Below, piece by piece: positions 7,268 through 15,316 of a stretch of DNA of 31,142 bases. The position numbers were made by a program, and so were the translations under genes. Below the pieces are notes generated by a model. That model saw only the letters and a program-made list of their open reading frames with translations, did not search any database and was not told the DNA's origin. Source of the DNA: an uncultured Lachnospiraceae bacterium (lineage in GTDB: Bacteria > Bacillota > Clostridia > Lachnospirales > Lachnospiraceae); contig CALFCS010000080.1 in assembly GCA_937950565.1 (NCBI GenBank), forward strand, positions 1-31,142, written 5' to 3'. Numbering within the stretch: the first letter of the stretch is position 1; each line of letters opens with the position of its first letter.

Positions 7268-7540
7268 AAAAAAAGTCCTTATCTATTTCACATAGATAAG
7301 GACGAAATCTCTTCCGTGATACCACCTTTATTTACCGACAATTCACACTGCCAGCCTCCATAAGCTGCTCCTACAGCTCCGGCACTGATAACGTATGCCA
7401 TCACGTCACAGCCTACTTGCATCATCTCCCGCTTTCGGTGTGCAGCTCCAAGATGTATTCATAACCAGTTCCTTCATGCGTCTCTCACCGGCCGACCGCT
7501 CTCTGTATGGGTGTCTTGATTACTACTTCTTCTTTTCAAA
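7268..7540 (-). promoter_or_regulatory. T-box riboswitch (tyrosine specifier) controlling tyrS
   Basis: The minus-strand leader has the conserved T-box AAAGGTGGTATCACGG (about 7315-7329). The terminator pairs GTCCTTATCTA (arms at 7275-7285 and 7293-7303) and ends in seven T (7268-7274). Stem I contains an AGTA motif after GAAG near 7520 and the distal AGAGAG and GGTGAGA elements. The specifier is TAC, a tyrosine codon, read in GAATACATC (complement of 7455-7457). The antiterminator bulge TGGT pairs with an ACCA tRNA end, as expected for tRNA-Tyr. This explains the 379-base gap between nagA and tyrS. Confidence 0.93.
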
Positions 7541-7556
7541 GCCTTTGTCTGATGCT

Positions 7557-7585
7557 ATGCTAACGTATTTGAAGCTGTTTGTCAA
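7557..7585 (-). promoter_or_regulatory. tyrS/T-box promoter embedded in the 3' end of nagA
   Basis: TTGACA (7580-7585) and TAGCAT (7557-7562) are 17 bases apart on the minus strand. The -35 box lies in the coding sequence for Leu-Asp-Lys near the end of nagA. The first three bases of the -10 box are the nagA stop codon TAG. Confidence 0.75.
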
Positions 7586-8729
7586 GACACTTTCCATCTT
7601 TTATGACGGCCTTCACATTCAATTCTTTGTCAAGCAGCACGACATTTCCCTTCTTCCCAGGTGTGATCGAACCGTATTTCTCATATTCTCCCAGCGCCTT
7701 CGCCGGATTCATCGTGGCACAGGCAACAGCCGTTTCAAACGGTATTCCCATTTTCTTTACCGCATATTTCATGCAGTCCATCAAGTTCGTTGCAGAACCA
7801 GCGAGCGCACCATTTGACACAAGCGTCACATGATTGCCTCTCACCTCTACATCCAGGCCGCCCAGAGTATACCGGCCGTCTTCCATCCCGGTTGCCCTCG
7901 TGCTGTCGCTAATCAGAATCATCCGCTCCGCGCCCATCATCTTAAAGGTTGCGCGCACTGCAGACGGATGAATATGGACACCATCGCAGATAATCTCTGC
8001 ACTTACGTGAGGGCTGTCCGACACTGCTCCCACCACTCCGGGCGCACGGTGCAGAAAAGACGGCATCCCATTATAAAGATGAACCGCATGGCAGGCTCCT
8101 GCGTCAAAAGCTGCTTTCGCAGTATCATAATCTGCATTTGTGTGTGCCAGTGAAATACCGACTTTATCCTTCATTTTCCGAATAAAATCTATCGTATTTC
8201 CATTCTCCTCAGGCGCAACTCCCACGAACTTTACCAGCCCCTTCGATGCATCAAGAAAACGGTTGCAGATATCCTCATCACACGGAATGATATAACAATC
8301 ATTCTGTGCGCCCTTTTTCTTGGCGCTGATAAATGGTCCTTCCATATTCACTCCGATCAGGTCTGCATATTGATAAGAATCTTCTTTCTGTGCCTCACAT
8401 TCACTCCGGTAAGACGCTGCCACCTCCAGGATATGCACAAGCTCATCTGCCGGAAGTGTCAGAGTCGCCGGACAGATCGCTGTCACCCCAATCGAAGCTT
8501 CATATTTTGCAATCTCTGAAATCGCTTCCCTCGCACCATCACAAAAATCATACCCTTTACAACCATGAAAGTGAAGATCAACAAGTCCCGGAATGGCATA
8601 GCAGCCTTCGCCATCAAAAACTTCCTCCGTATCATCCACACACGATGCGAATATACCGTCTTTTATCAGAATCTCACCATCTTCAAATGTCTTATCTTCG
8701 GTATACACTTTTACATTTTTAATAATCAT
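7560..8729 (-). CDS. nagA: N-acetylglucosamine-6-phosphate deacetylase
   Basis: A 389-residue amidohydrolase that converts GlcNAc-6-P to glucosamine-6-P and acetate, the fourth catabolic step of sialic acid use. Visible motifs are VDLHFHGCKGYDFCDG (metal/substrate region), GVNMEGPFIS with the metal-ligand glutamate, and SLAHTNADYDTAKAAFDAGACHAVHLYNGM with two metal-binding histidines. ICDGVHIHP and LISDSTRATGMEDG, with the catalytic aspartate, follow. The start overlaps the end of the upstream rpiR gene by 11 bases, so it is the last gene of the nan operon. No terminator follows it; the next structure is the tyrS T-box, which could also attenuate read-through. The product feeds NagB encoded at the other end of the cluster. 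Confidence 0.95.
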   Translation of the reverse strand: MIIKNVKVYTEDKTFEDGEILIKDGIFASCVDDTEEVFDGEGCYAIPGLVDLHFHGCKGYDFCDGAREAISEIAKYEASIGVTAICPATLTLPADELVHILEVAASYRSECEAQKEDSYQYADLIGVNMEGPFISAKKKGAQNDCYIIPCDEDICNRFLDASKGLVKFVGVAPEENGNTIDFIRKMKDKVGISLAHTNADYDTAKAAFDAGACHAVHLYNGMPSFLHRAPGVVGAVSDSPHVSAEIICDGVHIHPSAVRATFKMMGAERMILISDSTRATGMEDGRYTLGGLDVEVRGNHVTLVSNGALAGSATNLMDCMKYAVKKMGIPFETAVACATMNPAKALGEYEKYGSITPGKKGNVVLLDKELNVKAVIKDGKCLDKQLQIR

Positions 8730-9549
8730 TTCCTTGTTCTCCTTTTAATGCCCGCAAAGTATCATGATGATAGGTCTCTTTTTGAAATTTATCCCGCTCC
8801 AGAAAGCAGGAGTAAAGAATATCTACCATAACCAGTATCGGAAACTGTGGCGAAATAACATTCCCATAATGCAGATATTTCAGGGAAGGAAGCAGCACAA
8901 CTTCATCACAAAACTCATCAAACACAGCTTTATTGCGTGCTGTAAACAGGACTGTCTTCGCACCTCGCTTATAAGATTCCCGGAGAAGATACATGACATC
9001 TTCCCGTTCTCCACTGAGGCTCATTCCCAGAATCAAGCTTCCTTTCCCCTGAAATACTGCCTGCATCCGAATCAAATCTGTATCTGTAAGAACATCAATA
9101 TTCACGCCAATCCGCATAAAACGCACAGACATCTCACTCGCTGCCAGCCCGGAGCTTCCTTTTCCACACACATATACCTTCTCAGCCTTCCCTATATGAT
9201 TCGCAATCCTTTCAATCTGCTCCTCATTCATCAGGCTATACGTTTTATTCAAAAGCTCCTGATAAGCATTCAGAGCCATACGGGTATTGCAGGTAATACT
9301 CTCCTGCTTTCCGACAAAGGTTTCTTCATATTGATAGACAAACTCACGATAGCCGCGGTAACCACACTTTTTCGCAAATCTTGATAAAGACGCTTCTGAA
9401 ACATACAGCATCTCCGCAACAGATTTTGCTGAGAAATCTATCTTCTTTCTGTTTTTGATAAAAAAATCTGCGATATTTTTCTCCACGGTTGTAAACTTGT
9501 CATAATTTGATTCTATAATCGGAACAACAGACTTCACATAATATTCCAT
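8719..9549 (-). CDS. RpiR/MurR-family transcriptional regulator of the nan cluster
   Basis: A 276-residue regulator with an N-terminal RpiR helix-turn-helix (VAEMLYVSEASLSRFAKKCG at about residues 45-64) and a C-terminal SIS phosphosugar-binding domain. The SIS domain starts near KVYVCGKGSSGLAASEMSVRF and includes LILGMSLSGEREDVMYLLRE. Homologues named NanR in other bacteria sense sialic acid intermediates such as ManNAc-6-P or GlcNAc-6-P; the same is inferred here from its place between nanK and nagA. The start at 9549 is preferred because AAAGGTG is five bases upstream; a GTG nine codons earlier lacks such a site. Candidate operators are the palindromes at 14275-14296 and nearby. Whether it activates or represses cannot be read from the sequence. 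Confidence 0.9.
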   Translation of the reverse strand: MEYYVKSVVPIIESNYDKFTTVEKNIADFFIKNRKKIDFSAKSVAEMLYVSEASLSRFAKKCGYRGYREFVYQYEETFVGKQESITCNTRMALNAYQELLNKTYSLMNEEQIERIANHIGKAEKVYVCGKGSSGLAASEMSVRFMRIGVNIDVLTDTDLIRMQAVFQGKGSLILGMSLSGEREDVMYLLRESYKRGAKTVLFTARNKAVFDEFCDEVVLLPSLKYLHYGNVISPQFPILVMVDILYSCFLERDKFQKETYHHDTLRALKGEQGNDY

Positions 9550-9560
9550 CAATTCACCTT

Positions 9561-10448
9561 TTATCTTTCCTGACACTGTTTAAAATGATAAAATGCTCCC
9601 AACATTCCAGCATCATTTCCATGCTCCGCGAATGCAAGATGGACATCACCTGTCACTCCCGAAATCAGGTATTTTTTTATAGCGGTTTCTATTTTCTCTC
9701 TTAAGAATTCCTTCTGTGCCATAATACCGCCTCCCAGCACCACAACGTCCGGATTCAGTACATAGCAGATATTTGCAATTCCCTGTCCAAGCACATCCAC
9801 CATCTCATCAATCGCCAGAAGACAGAGCTTGTCACCTTTCTTTGCCTGTTCAAATATATGGTAACCATCCCATCTGTCTTCCGGTTCATCCTTCCACTCT
9901 GCAACCTTTTTCGTCAATGTACGTGCAGAACCCAGTGTCTGAAAGTCACTGTCATCCATATGCATATATCCAACCTCACAGGCGCTGCCATTTCCTCCGT
10001 GGAAAATCTTCCCATCTATAATCACACTCCCGCCGATTCCTGTTCCAACCGTAAGCATAAGAGATATCCTGCTGTCCCTCGCAGCGCCTGACATATACTC
10101 GGCAAGCCCCGCACAGTTCACATCATTTTCCACTTCACACGGAACTGCAAACTCTTTTTCCAGTACCTCTTTGTACTTGATTCCAACATAATCGGGAATC
10201 AAGGAGGAGGAATATCGAATCTCCCCCTTTATGGTATCTACAATTCCGGCCGTTGATATACAGATTCCGCTGATTTTTTCCAGATCAATCATACTTTTTA
10301 TAATGATTCTGGTCTTTTCAAGGATTGACAGACCACCCTTCCACGCTTCCGTTTTCATTTCACCACGCGTCAGAAATCTGGCTTCCTCATCAATCATGCC
10401 GTATTTTATGGCAGTGCCCCCAATATCAATACTTGCATATTTTTTCAT
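9561..10448 (-). CDS. nanK: ROK-family sugar kinase, probable N-acetylmannosamine kinase
   Basis: A 295-residue ROK kinase predicted to phosphorylate ManNAc to ManNAc-6-P. The phosphate-binding DIGGTAIKYGMID opens the protein. ENDVNCAGLAEYMSGAA carries the catalytic Asp region, LTVGTGIGGSVIIDGKIFHGGNG follows, and VVLGGGI lies near the end. The zinc-binding signature of many ROK proteins (GH...CxCGxxGCxE) is absent: the sequence continues CEVGYMHMDDSDFQTLGSAR without the cysteines. The function is assigned from context, between the YhcH-family gene and nagA in a nan operon; glucokinase or fructokinase activity is a less likely alternative. The start at 10448 has AGGA six bases upstream; 49 further open codons upstream are not ROK-like. 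A promoter of its own lies at 10470-10498. Confidence 0.85.
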   Translation of the reverse strand: MKKYASIDIGGTAIKYGMIDEEARFLTRGEMKTEAWKGGLSILEKTRIIIKSMIDLEKISGICISTAGIVDTIKGEIRYSSSLIPDYVGIKYKEVLEKEFAVPCEVENDVNCAGLAEYMSGAARDSRISLMLTVGTGIGGSVIIDGKIFHGGNGSACEVGYMHMDDSDFQTLGSARTLTKKVAEWKDEPEDRWDGYHIFEQAKKGDKLCLLAIDEMVDVLGQGIANICYVLNPDVVVLGGGIMAQKEFLREKIETAIKKYLISGVTGDVHLAFAEHGNDAGMLGAFYHFKQCQER

Positions 10449-10469
10449 ATTCGTTCCTACCTGTCTTTC

Positions 10470-10498
10470 ATTATAGTATATCCCGATACTTACCGCAA
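10470..10498 (-). promoter_or_regulatory. Internal promoter ahead of nanK-rpiR-nagA
   Basis: TTGCGG (10493-10498) and a perfect TATAAT (10470-10475) on the minus strand are 17 bases apart in the 70-base gap between the YhcH-family gene and nanK. It would give the kinase, regulator and deacetylase a transcript independent of the nanE promoter. Confidence 0.6.
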
Positions 10499-10518
10499 TC
10501 CTGTTTTCCGACTTGGTC

Positions 10519-10968
10519 TTAAATGCATACTTTAAAAATTGCTTTTTTGATTTTCTCCGGCTGGCCGACAGATACTGCCGTGCGGTGTCCATCACTCGGA
10601 TAACAAATAAGAAAATCTCCGGGAGTCAGGACAACAGAAGCATTCTTTTCTCCCTCCATCGGAAGATAATCATCTGCCTTTACATATTCTTTTTGCTCCA
10701 TATTCTGAATAAAATTCAAATCAATCTGTTCTTTTCCTTTCAGCATTACATGAATATCCAGATAATCTCTGTGCGCTTCCCAGAAACGTTTCTCCGGAGT
10801 CGTTGTCTCATATTCTACGATATTAACAAAGAGCCTGTCCGCATCAATCGGATGACATCCCGGTTCATACGCGGACAGCTGATTGCTGTCCGCATAAACA
10901 AAACATTCTTTTATCTTTTCTTCTAGAAAATCAAATTCCTCGATGTTTGTAATATTTCCAAAGATCAT
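10519..10968 (-). CDS. YhcH/YjgK/YiaL family (DUF386) protein, NanQ-like
   Basis: A 149-residue small cupin-like beta-barrel protein. E. coli YhcH (NanQ) in the nan operon is linked to handling of sialic acid anomers or N-glycolylneuraminate use; a similar supporting role is inferred here. Family features seen are the N-terminal MIFGNI, the central FVNIVEYETTTPEKRFWEAHRDYLDIHVMLKG with the conserved EaHrkyiDiH pattern, and the PGDFLICYPSDGHRTAV segment whose His and Asp are typical metal ligands. The length fits the family (about 150). Its start codon overlaps the stop of the transporter gene in an ATGA tetranucleotide, so translation is coupled. Confidence 0.88.
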   Translation of the reverse strand: MIFGNITNIEEFDFLEEKIKECFVYADSNQLSAYEPGCHPIDADRLFVNIVEYETTTPEKRFWEAHRDYLDIHVMLKGKEQIDLNFIQNMEQKEYVKADDYLPMEGEKNASVVLTPGDFLICYPSDGHRTAVSVGQPEKIKKAIFKVCI

Positions 10969-12485
10969 ATTTTCCCCTCCTGTTCTTTATAAATAGTTGT
11001 ATACGGCGCCGGTACCGTTGTATCTTTCTTTATTTTTCTCCATATCAGGCTGGCCGGAATTCCGACAACTAATGACACCGTGATAGATATAATGGAGTAA
11101 GACCAAATCGTAACACTTCCTTCTGGTGTGAAATATTTAATTCCTACCATAACAGCAGATGCCGCTATAAATGCCAGTGTCGCTCCAAAGGTATTTGCCA
11201 CCTTTGTAAATGCTCCCAGAATAAAGGTTCCAATCAGGATACCAAGTACCAGTCCCATGAATCCGTTAAACCACTCATATGCGGATTTCACACCGCCGTT
11301 TGCCAGCACCATTGCTACCGCAATAGAGAAGATTCCTACGACCAGAGACACATATCGTCCAATCTGCGTCTGTTTCTCAAAGCTTAATTCTTTCTTCGTA
11401 AGCCTTGCCTGGATGTCCAGCGTCCAACTTGATGCCACAGAATTCAGTCCTGTAGACAATGTGGACTGCGACGCGGCATAAATAGCTGCCAGAAGAAGTC
11501 CTGTAATTCCTACCGGAAGTTCAAAAGCAATGTAAGATGCAAAAATCTGATCCTGCGCTGCTGCCGGAGGAAGTGCATTCTGCTGATAGAATACGAAAAG
11601 TCCTGTACCGATTAAATAAAATACGGTCGCAATGAAGATGGACAATGCTCCATTTGTCAGCATCATTTTATTTAATTTCTTTGTATCTGTCGTTGTTGTA
11701 AAACGCTGTACGATATCCTGACTGGAAACGTAAGAGCCCATCGTATTAAATCCTGCACCTACAATCATAATAAATACACTGTCTCTTAAAATATTTGCGT
11801 TAAATATCGGCTGGTCAGCAGATAAAAACTTTTGTCCATGGATAAGTGTATCAAATACTGCACCTGCCCCTCCGTTAATATGCGCAAACAAGAAGAACAA
11901 CGCAAAAGTAACACCGATCAGAAGTACGGAGCCTTGAATAAAATCAGTCCAAAGTACCGACTTGAGTCCTCCGGTATAGGAGTAAATAATTGCGATCACT
12001 CCCATAATGACAATCAATATATTTACATTGATTCCGGTAAGGCTTCCGAGCACCATACATGGCAGATACATAATAATAGACATACGCCCTATCTGGTAAA
12101 TGATAAACATTACCGCACCGAGCACACGGAGCCCTTTGCTTCCAAAACGGAGCTCCAGATAGTGATATGCTGTATCAATACCAAGCTTACTATATATCGG
12201 CAGGAAAAATCTGATTGTAAGCGGAATTGCCAGAAGCATTCCTAACTGTGCAAACCACATAATCCACGTTCCTGCATATGAGTTTCCTGCCAGCGACAGG
12301 AAGGAAATCGGGCTCAAAAGTGTTGCAAAGATCGACACCGATGTTACCCACCACGGTACTGTACCGTCTCCTTTAAAATATTCTTTTCCCTTCATCTCCC
12401 TTTTTGAGAAATGAAGACCGGCAAATAGTACTGCTGCCAGATATACAATCAAAATAATCAAATCAACTATTGTAAAACCCTGCAT
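10965..12485 (-). CDS. Sodium:solute symporter (SSS family), probable sialic acid transporter
   Basis: A 506-residue polytopic membrane protein of the SSS family (SLC5-like), predicted to import its substrate with Na+. It begins with a hydrophobic helix (FTIVDLIILIVYLAAVLFAGLHFS) and shows the family core GTVPWWVTSVSIFATLLSPISFLSLAGNSY. VLWTDFIQGSVLLIGV and the helix with AAIYAASQSTLSTGLNSVASSW resemble the SSS Na+-binding region. About 13 membrane segments are expected. Lying between nanA and a YhcH-family gene, it is most likely a SiaT/NanT-type importer of a sialic acid. The window has no TRAP, ABC or MFS sialic acid transporter, and no sialidase. AGGAGG lies just upstream of the start. 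Confidence 0.9.
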   Translation of the reverse strand: MQGFTIVDLIILIVYLAAVLFAGLHFSKREMKGKEYFKGDGTVPWWVTSVSIFATLLSPISFLSLAGNSYAGTWIMWFAQLGMLLAIPLTIRFFLPIYSKLGIDTAYHYLELRFGSKGLRVLGAVMFIIYQIGRMSIIMYLPCMVLGSLTGINVNILIVIMGVIAIIYSYTGGLKSVLWTDFIQGSVLLIGVTFALFFLFAHINGGAGAVFDTLIHGQKFLSADQPIFNANILRDSVFIMIVGAGFNTMGSYVSSQDIVQRFTTTTDTKKLNKMMLTNGALSIFIATVFYLIGTGLFVFYQQNALPPAAAQDQIFASYIAFELPVGITGLLLAAIYAASQSTLSTGLNSVASSWTLDIQARLTKKELSFEKQTQIGRYVSLVVGIFSIAVAMVLANGGVKSAYEWFNGFMGLVLGILIGTFILGAFTKVANTFGATLAFIAASAVMVGIKYFTPEGSVTIWSYSIISITVSLVVGIPASLIWRKIKKDTTVPAPYTTIYKEQEGKI

Positions 12486-12529
12486 ACCAATTCCTCCTAT
12501 AATTTCTCTCCTTTATACTGTTCCGTCTG

Positions 12530-13447
12530 TCAGATATAAGCTTCCTTCGCATCACGTATCATCTGTGCTGCTTCTTCCACAATCTTCATATCACTGTCCA
12601 CAAGCGCCGGAAGCGGCTTTCTCACTCCGCCAAGCTCCAGATTCTCATTCCTTTTCAGAATCTCTTTGATAACTCCATACATATTTCCTTTTGCAGAACA
12701 CATTTTATAGATGATATCATCTACTGCGTACTGAATCTTTCTTGCCGCTTCAATCTCACCTTTTCTAATGTGCTCATCCATTTTCAGGAATAATTCCGGC
12801 ATCGCTCCATACGTGCCTCCAATTGCACCTTCTGCCCCGATGATACGTCCGCTGATAAACTGCTCATCCGGACCATTAAAAATAATATAATCCTCTCCTG
12901 CCTCTGCCTTGAACATCTGAATATCCTGTACCGGCATGGAAGAATTCTTAACACCGATGACTCTCGGGTTCTTCCTCATCTCGGCAAAAAGACTCATGGT
13001 AAGGGACACTCCCGCAAGCTGTGGAATATTATAAATGACAAAATCTGTATTTGGCGCTGCCGAACTGATATCGTTCCAGTACTGTGCAATTGCATACTCC
13101 GGCAAACGGAAATAAATCGGGGGAATCGCTGCAATTGCATCCACTCCAAGACTTTCTGCATGTCTTGCAAGCTCCATACTATCCTTCGTGTTGTTACATG
13201 CCACATGTGCAATTACAGTAAGCTTTCCTCTGGCTTCCTTCATAACGTTCTCAAGAACAATCTTCTTGTCCTCTACGCTTTGATAAATACATTCTCCGGA
13301 AGAACCATTGACATACACACCTTTTACACCTTTTTCCACGAAATATCTCGTCAGAGCCTGTACGCCCTCCGGACTGATATTTCCTTCCCCGTCATAACAT
13401 GCATAGAATGCCGGGATAACTCCTTTGTACTTTTCAAGATTTTTCAT
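12530..13447 (-). CDS. nanA: N-acetylneuraminate lyase (DapA/NanA family)
   Basis: A 305-residue class I aldolase of the dihydrodipicolinate synthase/NanA superfamily, predicted to split N-acetylneuraminate into ManNAc and pyruvate. The carboxylate-binding loop is GSSGE (residues 48-52; GSTGE in many relatives). The catalytic tyrosine is Y139 in FVIYNIPQLAG and the Schiff-base lysine is K167 in VIGVKNSS, matching the known spacing of about 28 residues. The NanA assignment rests on these plus the nan context; DapA or a related keto-acid aldolase is unlikely. The start at 13447 has AAGGAGAG seven bases upstream; the 34 open codons further upstream are basic and not family-like. It follows nanE after 73 bases. 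Confidence 0.93.
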   Translation of the reverse strand: MKNLEKYKGVIPAFYACYDGEGNISPEGVQALTRYFVEKGVKGVYVNGSSGECIYQSVEDKKIVLENVMKEARGKLTVIAHVACNNTKDSMELARHAESLGVDAIAAIPPIYFRLPEYAIAQYWNDISSAAPNTDFVIYNIPQLAGVSLTMSLFAEMRKNPRVIGVKNSSMPVQDIQMFKAEAGEDYIIFNGPDEQFISGRIIGAEGAIGGTYGAMPELFLKMDEHIRKGEIEAARKIQYAVDDIIYKMCSAKGNMYGVIKEILKRNENLELGGVRKPLPALVDSDMKIVEEAAQMIRDAKEAYI

Positions 13448-13520
13448 GATACATCTCTCCTTTTCTTCTTTGACTTGTTTTCGTTGATACGCCTTATGCT
13501 GTAAAATATTCTGTTCACAT

Positions 13521-14219
13521 TTAACGAGGCTGCCGGAGCGCATCCGCAAACATCTTCGTAATCACCTGTGGCCTGGTAATGGTCGAGCCAACAACCACAC
13601 TGAACGCTCCAAGCTCAATGACACGTCTGGCCTTCTCTGGCGTGCTAATATTTCCTTCAGCAATCACCCGGTGCCGTACTCCTGAAAGGATTCTCCGGAG
13701 AATTTCAAAATCATTCTCCTCAATCCGGTCCCATTTGCTTTGTTTTGTGTACCCCACCATCGTTGTTCCGATAAAATCAAACCCCAGCCAGTCTGCATGC
13801 AATGCCTCCTCTACGGTAGAGCAGTCTGCCATCAGAAGCTGCTTCGGATATTTCGCTTTTATCTGCCTGAAAAATTTATCCAGTGTCAGTCCTCCCGGTC
13901 TTATATCTTCTGTTGCATCGACTGCTATAATTTCCGGTTTCACTTCCATCAGCTCATCTACTTCCTTCATAGTAGGAGTAATATAAACCTCGCTATCTAT
14001 ATAATCTCTTTTGACAATTCCAATAATCGGAAGATCCACCTGAGACTGAATCTCAGCGATATCCTCTTTCGTGTTCGCACGGATGCCGGCCGCACCTCCC
14101 TCTTTCGCAGCGAGCGCCATCCTTCCCATAATAAAAGAAGAATGCAGCGGTTCATGAGGAAGCGCCTGACAGGATACGATTAACTTTCCTTTTAAGCCTT
14201 TTACATTTTCATTTCCCAT
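13521..14219 (-). CDS. nanE: N-acetylmannosamine-6-phosphate 2-epimerase
   Basis: A 232-residue TIM-barrel enzyme that converts ManNAc-6-P to GlcNAc-6-P. The N-terminal LIVSCQALPHEPLHSSFIMG motif is diagnostic of NanE. Later motifs are AAGIRANTKEDI, PIIGIVKRDYIDSEVYITPT with the catalytic lysine, RHRVIAEGNISTPEKAR and GAFSVVVGSTITRPQ at the phosphate-binding end of the barrel. The start at 14219 is set by AAGGAGG eight bases upstream; the frame opens 18 codons earlier in AT-rich promoter DNA. It is the first gene of the leftward nan operon, read from the promoter at 14246-14273. Confidence 0.96.
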   Translation of the reverse strand: MGNENVKGLKGKLIVSCQALPHEPLHSSFIMGRMALAAKEGGAAGIRANTKEDIAEIQSQVDLPIIGIVKRDYIDSEVYITPTMKEVDELMEVKPEIIAVDATEDIRPGGLTLDKFFRQIKAKYPKQLLMADCSTVEEALHADWLGFDFIGTTMVGYTKQSKWDRIEENDFEILRRILSGVRHRVIAEGNISTPEKARRVIELGAFSVVVGSTITRPQVITKMFADALRQPR

Positions 14220-14245
14220 TTTTTCGTCCTCCTTTTCTTGCCTCA

Positions 14246-14273
14246 AGTATATCAGTGTAAAGTTTATTTTCAA
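14246..14273 (-). promoter_or_regulatory. nanE operon promoter
   Basis: TTGAAA (14268-14273) and TATACT (14246-14251) on the minus strand are separated by 16 bases, about 27 bases ahead of the nanE start. The hexamers and spacer length are identical to those of the nagB promoter on the other strand. Confidence 0.8.
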
Positions 14274-14274
14274 T

Positions 14275-14296
14275 ACTTTCGGAACATTCGGAAAGT
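14275..14296. promoter_or_regulatory. Palindromic candidate operator beside the nanE -35 box
   Basis: A 22-base imperfect palindrome has outer arms ACTTTC and GAAAGT; 9 of 11 positions in each half-site match. It also contains TTCGGAA twice. It begins one base beyond the nanE -35 box. That position suits an activator or a repressor, and the RpiR-type regulator encoded in the operon is the likely binder. Confidence 0.5.
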
Positions 14297-14313
14297 TCTT
14301 TCATCCTTTTTCA

Positions 14314-14375
14314 AAAAGTCGTACTTTTCACAAAATTTAATCTTGCATTTTTATCTATTTTGCACAAAATTTTGT
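14314..14375. promoter_or_regulatory. Further palindromes between nanE and nagB
   Basis: AAAAGT-CGT-ACTTTT (14314-14328) shares the ACTTTY/RAAAGT core with the palindrome at 14275-14296. ACAAAATTTTGT (14364-14375) is a perfect 12-base palindrome, and its half ACAAAATTT also occurs at 14330-14338. The stretch is very AT-rich, so some of this may be chance. No gene is visible in the 286 bases between nanE and nagB. Confidence 0.35.
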
Positions 14376-14421
14376 TCTTTCTTTCTCTCCATGAAAGTAT
14401 ATCCAATTCCAATTATTTTTA

Positions 14422-14449
14422 TTGAAATTCTTATTTTTACTGGTATACT
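14422..14449 (+). promoter_or_regulatory. nagB promoter
   Basis: TTGAAA (14422-14427) and TATACT (14444-14449) are 16 bases apart, giving a leader of about 50 nt before nagB. It faces away from the nanE promoter of identical hexamers, with 148 bases between the two -35 boxes. Confidence 0.8.
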
Positions 14450-14505
14450 TATAAACAGAAGTAGTATTTAAATCATTTTATGGCATTGAGAAAGGAACGA
14501 AATTT

Positions 14506-15231
14506 ATGATTATTTGTAAAGCGAAAGACTATGATGAATTAGGAAGAAAGGCAGCGAATATTATCGCCGCACAGATTATTATGAAACCAGACTGTGTACT
14601 AGGTCTGGCGACCGGTTCTTCACCGATCAGCACTTACAAGCAGTTAATTGAAAAATACGAGAATGGAGATTTGGATTTTTCCAATGTTACAAGTGTGAAT
14701 CTTGACGAATACAAAGGACTGTCTCCGGAAAACGACCAGAGCTATCGTTATTTTATGAACGCCAATCTTTTTGATCATGTAAATATTGACAAAGCCCGTA
14801 CCTTTGTTCCAAACGGACTGGAGCCGGATGCGGACAAGGCCTGCAAGGAATATGAAGAAATCATTGCACAGACAGGAGGCGTCGACTTGCAGCTTCTCGG
14901 TCTCGGACATAACGGACATATCGGCTTCAACGAGCCGGCAGACTCCTTTGCAAGATACACAAACTGTGTAAATCTGACCGAGCGCACAATTGAGGCAAAC
15001 ACCCGCTTCTTCGCTTCTGAAGCAGATGTACCGCGCCAGGCTTATACAATGGGTATCGGAACGATTATGCGTGCAAAGAAGATTGTCGTTGTAGTAACTG
15101 GTGAAGATAAAGCAGAAATTTTGAAGAAGGTCGTATGCGGACCAGTTACACCACAGGTTCCTGCTTCCATTCTTCAACTCCATCCGGATGTTACCATTGT
15201 TGCAGACGAAGCTGCTTTAAGTAAAATGTAA
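14506..15231 (+). CDS. nagB: Glucosamine-6-phosphate deaminase
   Basis: A 241-residue enzyme that turns glucosamine-6-P into fructose-6-P and ammonia, the last step linking sialic acid and GlcNAc to glycolysis. Motifs in order are LATGSSPISTYKQL (phosphate loop), VNLDEYKGL with catalytic D67, SYRYFMNANLFDHV, GLGHNGHIGFNEP with catalytic H138, and a C-terminal VVVTGEDKAEIL region. It is of the short Firmicute type, without the C-terminal allosteric tail of the E. coli enzyme (about 266 residues). AAAGGA lies nine bases upstream. It is transcribed divergently from the nan operon and ends in a strong terminator. Confidence 0.97.
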   Translation: MIICKAKDYDELGRKAANIIAAQIIMKPDCVLGLATGSSPISTYKQLIEKYENGDLDFSNVTSVNLDEYKGLSPENDQSYRYFMNANLFDHVNIDKARTFVPNGLEPDADKACKEYEEIIAQTGGVDLQLLGLGHNGHIGFNEPADSFARYTNCVNLTERTIEANTRFFASEADVPRQAYTMGIGTIMRAKKIVVVVTGEDKAEILKKVVCGPVTPQVPASILQLHPDVTIVADEAALSKM

Positions 15232-15267
15232 CATTCAAAATGTCACAATAATTTCTATATAAAAATT

Positions 15268-15316
15268 CAGAGACCGGGACAGTTCCTATGAACCATTCCG
15301 GTCTCTGTTTTATTTT
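15268..15316. terminator. Bidirectional terminator between nagB and azlD
   Basis: CAGAGACCGG (15268-15277) and CCGGTCTCTG (15298-15307) form a perfect 10-bp stem. A T-rich run follows on the plus strand and ATTTTTATA on the minus strand, so it can end both nagB and the leftward azl operon. The plus-strand run reaches the azlD stop codon. Confidence 0.88.
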
